39,168 nt of DNA, from NCBI GenBank assembly GCA_019233055.1, contig JAFAMV010000042.1, forward strand, positions 1 to 39,168, written 5' to 3'. Position 1 is the stretch's first letter. Every line of letters begins with the position of its first letter. Under the pieces are notes generated by a model that did not search any database, was not told the origin of the DNA, and saw only the letters and a list, made by a program, of their open reading frames with translations. The translations under genes were made by a program, and so were the position numbers. Origin of the DNA: Curvibacter sp. (lineage in GTDB: Bacteria; Pseudomonadota; Gammaproteobacteria; Burkholderiales; Burkholderiaceae_C). Of the stretch, positions 35,533 to 39,168 are shown piece by piece.

Positions 35533-36333
35533 ATGAAAGTAATCACTGCAAACCTAAACGGAATCCGATCCGCGGCCACTAAGGGCTTCTTCGAGTGGCT
35601 CCAACTGCAAGATGCAGACGCCCTTGGGGTGCAGGAAATCAAGGCGCAATCTGACGTTGTGGAAGGCACTTTCTGCCAATCAGCAGGTTTGTCTGGCCAC
35701 TTCCACTACGCCGAGAAGAAGGGTTACTCCGGTGTCGGTCTTTACACCCGCGTCGAGCCCAGCGACATCTTGGCTGGCTTCGGAGTTCCCGAGTTCGACG
35801 CGGAAGGGCGCTGGATCGAGAAGCGCTTCGACCGACCAGGCCGGAAGCTCAGCATCATCAGCTGTTACTACCCTAGCGGCTCCAGTGGCGACGATCGACA
35901 GCAGGCCAAGTTCCGCTTCCTCGACGCGATGGGGCCGCATCTGGCATCGCTCAAGAAGCAACGGGATTTCATCCTCGTCGGTGACGTGAACATAGCTCAC
36001 AAAGAAGCCGACTTGAAGAACTGGAAGTCCAACCAGAAGAACTCTGGCTTCCTTCCCGAGGAGCGGGCCTGGTTGACCCAGTTGCTAGGAACAGAAAAGG
36101 GGCAGGGTGGCTTGGTGGATGTGTACCGTCGCCTGCACCCCGACACTACCGATACCTGTTACACGTGGTGGAGCAACCGCGGACAGGCTTACGCAAAGAA
36201 TGTTGGTTGGAGACTGGACTACCAGTTCGCGACTCCTGGCATTGCAGCCCTTGCGCGGTCTGCGGCGATCTACAAGGAGCAGCGGTTCAGTGACCATGCG
36301 CCACTCACCATCGAATACGACATGTCGCTGTGA
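35533..36333 (+). CDS. xth: Exodeoxyribonuclease III, complete copy carried by the element
   Basis: A 266-residue EEP-family nuclease that removes 3' blocks and cuts at abasic sites in base-excision repair. Metal and catalytic residues are present: Glu35 in VQEIKAQ, GDVNIAH, the RLD segment and His255 in SDHAP. It is clearly homologous to the split host gene but diverged throughout, with different codons, so it is not a recent duplication of it. It lies 52 bases after res in the same direction and 120 bases before attR. The simplest explanation is that the element brings a working xth to replace the one it destroys. Confidence 0.94.
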   Translation: MKVITANLNGIRSAATKGFFEWLQLQDADALGVQEIKAQSDVVEGTFCQSAGLSGHFHYAEKKGYSGVGLYTRVEPSDILAGFGVPEFDAEGRWIEKRFDRPGRKLSIISCYYPSGSSGDDRQQAKFRFLDAMGPHLASLKKQRDFILVGDVNIAHKEADLKNWKSNQKNSGFLPEERAWLTQLLGTEKGQGGLVDVYRRLHPDTTDTCYTWWSNRGQAYAKNVGWRLDYQFATPGIAALARSAAIYKEQRFSDHAPLTIEYDMSL

Positions 36334-36454
36334 GGAGCCTCGGCGACGACTGCGGCCTTCAGACGGCCAGTGCGGCCGGTAAGTCTGCCCAAAACCCCAC
36401 CAGCCGCGACAGTTGCGTTGCCCCATGAATGACAATATGAAAACGTGGGTTTTT
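36334..36454. other. Non-coding right end of the element
   Basis: About 120 bases between the element xth stop codon and the right terminal repeat. I see no gene; the last part is AT-richer, ending in a T6 run just before attR. Confidence 0.6.
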
Positions 36455-36468
36455 TGTCGCATTGTCTA
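36455..36468 (+). other. attR: right junction of the integrated element
   Basis: TGTCGCATTG at 36455-36464 is the inverse complement of the left arm. It is followed by TCTA, where CTA (36466-36468) is the core shared with attL, and then by host xth sequence CCACCTGGCC. Confidence 0.85.
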
Positions 36469-36580
36469 CCACCTGGCCACACCGGCCCTGGCCGCCCTGG
36501 CCCGCAGCGAGCAGATCTACAAGGGCGAGAAGTTCTCGGACCATGCGCCGATCACGGTGACCTACGACCTCGCGCTCTAG
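36469..36580 (+). pseudogene. xth: Host exodeoxyribonuclease III, displaced 3' end
   Basis: Joined in frame after position 11861 this stretch encodes YHLATPALAALARSEQ, then IYKGEKF, SDHAPITVTYDLAL and a TAG stop at 36578-36580. It restores the SDHAP histidine motif missing from the 5' part. The combined frame is 267 codons plus stop, in line with the 266-residue intact copy. It has no start codon or ribosome-binding site of its own and should not be translated. Confidence 0.92.
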
Positions 36581-36583
36581 GCA

Positions 36584-36603
36584 GCCCGCTCACCCAGGCG
36601 GGC
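36584..36603. terminator. Hairpin between host xth end and LysR gene
   Basis: GCCCGC and GCGGGC pair across an 8-base loop, 4 bases after the xth stop and just before the convergent LysR stop. There is no T-run, so this is a weak call. Confidence 0.35.
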
Positions 36604-36609
36604 ACACGC

Positions 36610-37524
36610 TCAATCCAGCCGCGCCGCCTCCTCGAACGTCTGCCGCACGAAATCGCGGAAATAGCGCAGCGCAGGCGCCTCGGTGCGCCCCTTGAGGGTG
36701 ACGCAGCCGAACCGGGCAAGTCCCTGCAGGGCGGGTTCGAGCTGCAGCTCCACCAGTTCACCGCTTTGCAGGCCCTCGCGCGCCGCCGCCACGATGCCCA
36801 GGAACACCGCCTCGGTGCGGCGCGCGGTCTCCACCAGGCTGCCGACGTCTTCGCACTCCAGCCGCGTCATGACCCGGGGGTTGGCACGCGGCCCATAGCG
36901 CTCCACCAGCAGGCGCACCACTTCGTCGGCCAGCGGGGTCGAGGCGATCGGGTAGTCAAGCACCTCATCGATGCCCACCGACCGGCGCCCCGCCAGCGGA
37001 TGCCCGCTACGACAGATGAAGCCGGCACGCGACTCGGCCAGCCATTCGATGGTCAGGTCCGGCGCCGGCACGACACGGCGCACGTCCACCACCAGGGCAT
37101 CGAGCTGGCGCGCGCGGATCATCTGCAGTTGCGCCTCGGTCGCCCCCCGGCTGATCTGGGTGCGGACCTGGGGGTGATGCTGTGCCACCTGGCACAGCCA
37201 CGGGATCATCAATAAGGCCCCGGGGCCCGAGCCCAGGCCGACGCGGATGCTGCCCCCCGGACCCTCATGGAACTGGCGCGCGCTGCGCCTCAGCTCCTCG
37301 GCCTCCAACAGCAGCGAGCGCGCCCGGACCACCACCGCCTCGCCCATGGGGGTCAGCAGGTTGCGCTTGCCGATGCGGTCGACGAGGCGCCCGCCCAATT
37401 CGTCCTCCAGGGTGCGGATGCTGCGGCTGAGCGCCGATTGGGTGATGAACAGCCGTTCGGCCGAACGGCTGAAGGAACCGGTCTCGGCCAGCATCAGCAG
37501 ATGCTCCAGGGGTTTGATGTTCAC
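36610..37524 (-). CDS. LysR-family transcriptional regulator
   Basis: A 304-residue regulator. The N-terminal winged HTH is clear (LEHLLMLAETGSFSRSAERL then TQSALSRSIRTLE, residues 7-41), followed by a linker helix and a periplasmic-binding-protein-like effector domain (about 92-300, starting IRVGLGSGPGALL). It is divergent from the MFS transporter gene across 190 bases that contain a LysR-type palindrome, so it probably controls the transporter and the amidohydrolase after it. The effector cannot be read from sequence. Confidence 0.93.
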   Translation of the reverse strand: MNIKPLEHLLMLAETGSFSRSAERLFITQSALSRSIRTLEDELGGRLVDRIGKRNLLTPMGEAVVVRARSLLLEAEELRRSARQFHEGPGGSIRVGLGSGPGALLMIPWLCQVAQHHPQVRTQISRGATEAQLQMIRARQLDALVVDVRRVVPAPDLTIEWLAESRAGFICRSGHPLAGRRSVGIDEVLDYPIASTPLADEVVRLLVERYGPRANPRVMTRLECEDVGSLVETARRTEAVFLGIVAAAREGLQSGELVELQLEPALQGLARFGCVTLKGRTEAPALRYFRDFVRQTFEEAARLD

Positions 37525-37552
37525 TTGAGTATTCCCAACACGACTTGTTTAC

Positions 37553-37571
37553 TCCAATTTAATGCATTGGA
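37553..37571. promoter_or_regulatory. LysR-type operator candidate
   Basis: TCCAAT and ATTGGA form an inverted repeat around a 7-base AT-rich centre. It lies 29 bases upstream of the LysR start and about 145 bases upstream of the MFS start, the usual place for autoregulation and divergent activation. Confidence 0.5.
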
Positions 37572-37714
37572 CTCATCAAAAAGACCTGCTTAGCATGGAA
37601 ATGTTTTTCGCAAGCCGCGAAGGACGGAGACAACACACAGCGCGGCACGGACCGATTCGCCGCCATGTTCATCACAAGGGGCACCGCCCCATAGAGCCCA
37701 GACAGGAGCCTGAC

Positions 37715-38998
37715 ATGTCCCATTTCCCCGCGCAGCGCGACGACCGACACCGTGGTCCGTCCAAGAAGGTGGTGGCCGCCACGGTGGCCGGCAACGCGCT
37801 CGAGTTCTACGACTTCGTCACCTATGCCTTTTTCGCGGTCTACATCGGCCGTGCCTTCTTCCCCACCACCGATCCGCTGACCAGCCTGCTGCTGTCGGTG
37901 GCCGTGTTCGGCGTGGGCTTCGTGTCGCGCCCCCTGGGCGGGGTGCTGATCGGTGCCTATGCCGACCGGGCCGGGCGGCGCCCGGCCATGCTGCTGACCA
38001 TCGGCCTGATCACCGTCGGCACGCTGGGCCTGGCCGCCACCCCGAGCTACGCCCAGATCGGCGTGGCCGCGCCGGTCATCGTGGTGCTGTGCCGGCTCGT
38101 GCAAGGGCTGGCGCTGGGCGGCGAGGTCGGCCCCTCGAGCGCTTTCCTGATCGAAGCCGCACCGGCCGGCCGGCGCGGCCTGTTCGGCAGCTGGCAGCTG
38201 GGCAGCCAGGGCCTGGCCACCCTGGTGGCCGGCCTGCTCGGCCTGGGGCTGAGCGCCGGCCTCAGCCCCGAGCAGCTGCAGGCCTGGGGCTGGCGCCTGC
38301 CCTTCGCCATGGGCCTGCTGCTGATCCCGGTGGCCATCTACCTGCGCCGCGCCATGCCCGAGACCCATGTGCAACGGCCGGAGGTGGTCAATGCCTCCTG
38401 GGCCGATCTGCGCCGCCATGGCCGGCTGATCCTGCTGTCCATGCTGGTGGTGCTCGGCGGCACGGTGGCCACCTATGTGAGCAGCTACATGACCACCTAT
38501 GCCATCACCACCCTGCACCTGCCGCCCACCACCGCCATGGCCGCCACGGTCATGGTCGGCCTCATGACCTTTGCCTTCTCGCTGCTCGGCGGCTGGCTCT
38601 GCGACCGGGTGGGCCGCAAGGCCATGATGGTCTGGCCACGCGTCATCGCCTCGCTGCTGGCCTACCCGGCCTTCGTCTGGATGGCCGGCCGCGCCGACGC
38701 CTTTTCGCTGCTGACCGTGACCGGTGTGCTGGCCGCACTCGGCGCCGTCAGCGGCGCCGCCTCGCTGGTGGCCATTCCCGAGCTGCTGCCGGGGCGCATC
38801 CGCGCGCTGGGCATGTCGGTGATCTACGCCATCGGCGTGGCCATCTTCGGCGGCTCGACCCAATTCGTCATCACCTGGCTGATCACGGCCAGCGGCAGCC
38901 CCGCCGCGCCGGCGGTCTACCTCTGCGCCACCGGCCTGATCGCCGCCCTGGGCATGGCCCTGCTGCCCGAGAGCCGAGACCACCGGCTCGAACACTGA
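37715..38998 (+). CDS. MFS transporter, metabolite:H+ symporter (MHS) type
   Basis: A 427-residue inner-membrane protein with about 12 hydrophobic segments. I chose ATG 37715 because CAGGAG lies 7 bases upstream; the frame extends to 37562 but only into the LysR promoter region. NALEFYDFVTYAFFAVYIG is the characteristic start of the MHS subfamily, and GAYADRAGRRPAM is the MFS loop 2-3 signature. The motif recurs as GGWLCDRVGRKAM between segments 8 and 9. Family members import carboxylates and related compounds with protons. The M20 amidohydrolase starts 20 bases downstream, suggesting uptake followed by hydrolysis of an N-acyl or amide substrate. Confidence 0.9.
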   Translation: MSHFPAQRDDRHRGPSKKVVAATVAGNALEFYDFVTYAFFAVYIGRAFFPTTDPLTSLLLSVAVFGVGFVSRPLGGVLIGAYADRAGRRPAMLLTIGLITVGTLGLAATPSYAQIGVAAPVIVVLCRLVQGLALGGEVGPSSAFLIEAAPAGRRGLFGSWQLGSQGLATLVAGLLGLGLSAGLSPEQLQAWGWRLPFAMGLLLIPVAIYLRRAMPETHVQRPEVVNASWADLRRHGRLILLSMLVVLGGTVATYVSSYMTTYAITTLHLPPTTAMAATVMVGLMTFAFSLLGGWLCDRVGRKAMMVWPRVIASLLAYPAFVWMAGRADAFSLLTVTGVLAALGAVSGAASLVAIPELLPGRIRALGMSVIYAIGVAIFGGSTQFVITWLITASGSPAAPAVYLCATGLIAALGMALLPESRDHRLEH

Positions 38999-39018
38999 CT
39001 GAACCAAGGAGACCCCTC

Positions 39019-39168
39019 ATGACCGCCCTGCTCGACGCCCTGCAGACCCAGGCCCCCGATTTCGTCGACCTGCGCCGCGACATCCACGCCCACCCCGAAC
39101 TCGGCTTCCAGGAGCTGCGCACCAGCGAACTGGTGGCGCAGCGCCTGAAGGACTGGGGCTACGAGGTG
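39019..39168 (+). CDS. M20-family amidohydrolase (hippurate hydrolase-like), 5' part
   Basis: The first 50 residues before the window ends (MTALLDALQTQAPDF). HPELGFQE at residues 25-32, within IHAHPELGFQE, is typical of the N-terminus of M20 amidohydrolases and aminoacylases, which hydrolyse N-acyl amino acids using metal. AAGGAG lies 8 bases upstream of the ATG. It follows the MHS transporter by 20 bases and is probably co-transcribed. Confidence 0.85.
   Translation, partial: MTALLDALQTQAPDFVDLRRDIHAHPELGFQELRTSELVAQRLKDWGYEV

Larger units (their letters stand above)
11861..36467. mobile_element. Serine-recombinase genomic island (about 24.6 kb) inserted in xth
   Basis: Boundaries are set by the two halves of the host xth gene. 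The element carries a large serine recombinase next to its left end, accessory genes common on integrative elements (RadC-like JAB protein, repeats, proteins of unknown family), an orphan C5 methyltransferase, a long defence operon and a full-length second xth next to its right end. No relaxase, coupling protein, type IV secretion gene or phage structural gene is recognisable, so any transfer would need help from another element. By eye the element is somewhat less GC-rich than the gat and mre genes. Confidence 0.88.

Noticed and set aside
37559-39007. A 482-residue minus-strand open frame opposite the MFS transporter
   Set aside because: Gln/Gly/His/Ala-rich antisense frame of a clear membrane protein gene.

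Overview
The window is GC-rich DNA from a betaproteobacterium, probably of the order Burkholderiales. The backbone order mrdA-mreD-mreC-mreB / gatC-gatA-gatB / a DUF4124 protein-pyrE / xth is typical of Comamonadaceae and Sphaerotilaceae-like genomes (established knowledge; species not determinable here).

Left backbone (1-11.86 kb): cell-shape genes on the minus strand (mrdA partial, mreD, mreC, mreB), then gatCAB on the plus strand. gatA and gatB are separated by a lower-GC, translationally coupled pair: an AlbA_2/GHKL-type ATP-binding protein and a ParA-like ATPase. After gatB come a secreted DUF4124 protein, pyrE, and a divergent exonuclease III gene (xth) that stops abruptly at position 11862.

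Integrated element (about 11861-36467, 24.6 kb): the missing 3' end of the host xth lies at 36469-36580. Joining 11861 to 36469 restores an uninterrupted 267-codon xth. The junctions share only CTA and are flanked by an inverted 10-bp repeat (CAATGCGACA on the left, TGTCGCATTG on the right). A large serine recombinase starts 34 bp inside the left end. The left third holds a RadC-like JAB protein, two paralogous proteins of unknown family, a winged-helix-like protein, an array of about 0.8 kb of structured repeats, a C5-cytosine methyltransferase and a small conserved protein. The right two thirds are one long plus-strand operon: HTH regulator, SNF2-type helicase with a degenerate PLD-like N-terminus, SF1 helicase, DUF262-HNH nuclease, DUF4391 protein, type III Mod methyltransferase, Fic protein, type III Res. 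The operon ends with a complete second xth just inside the right attachment site. I see no conjugation genes.

Right backbone (36.5-39.17 kb): the xth 3' remnant, a LysR regulator divergent from an MHS-type MFS transporter, and the start of an M20 amidohydrolase.

Interpretation: a site-specific serine-recombinase island disrupts the chromosomal xth, carries its own intact xth, and delivers a composite defence operon built around a type III restriction-modification system. The most unusual points are the xth disruption with replacement, the eight-gene operon, the tandem structured repeats with compensatory substitutions, and the AlbA_2/ParA pair lodged in the gat operon.
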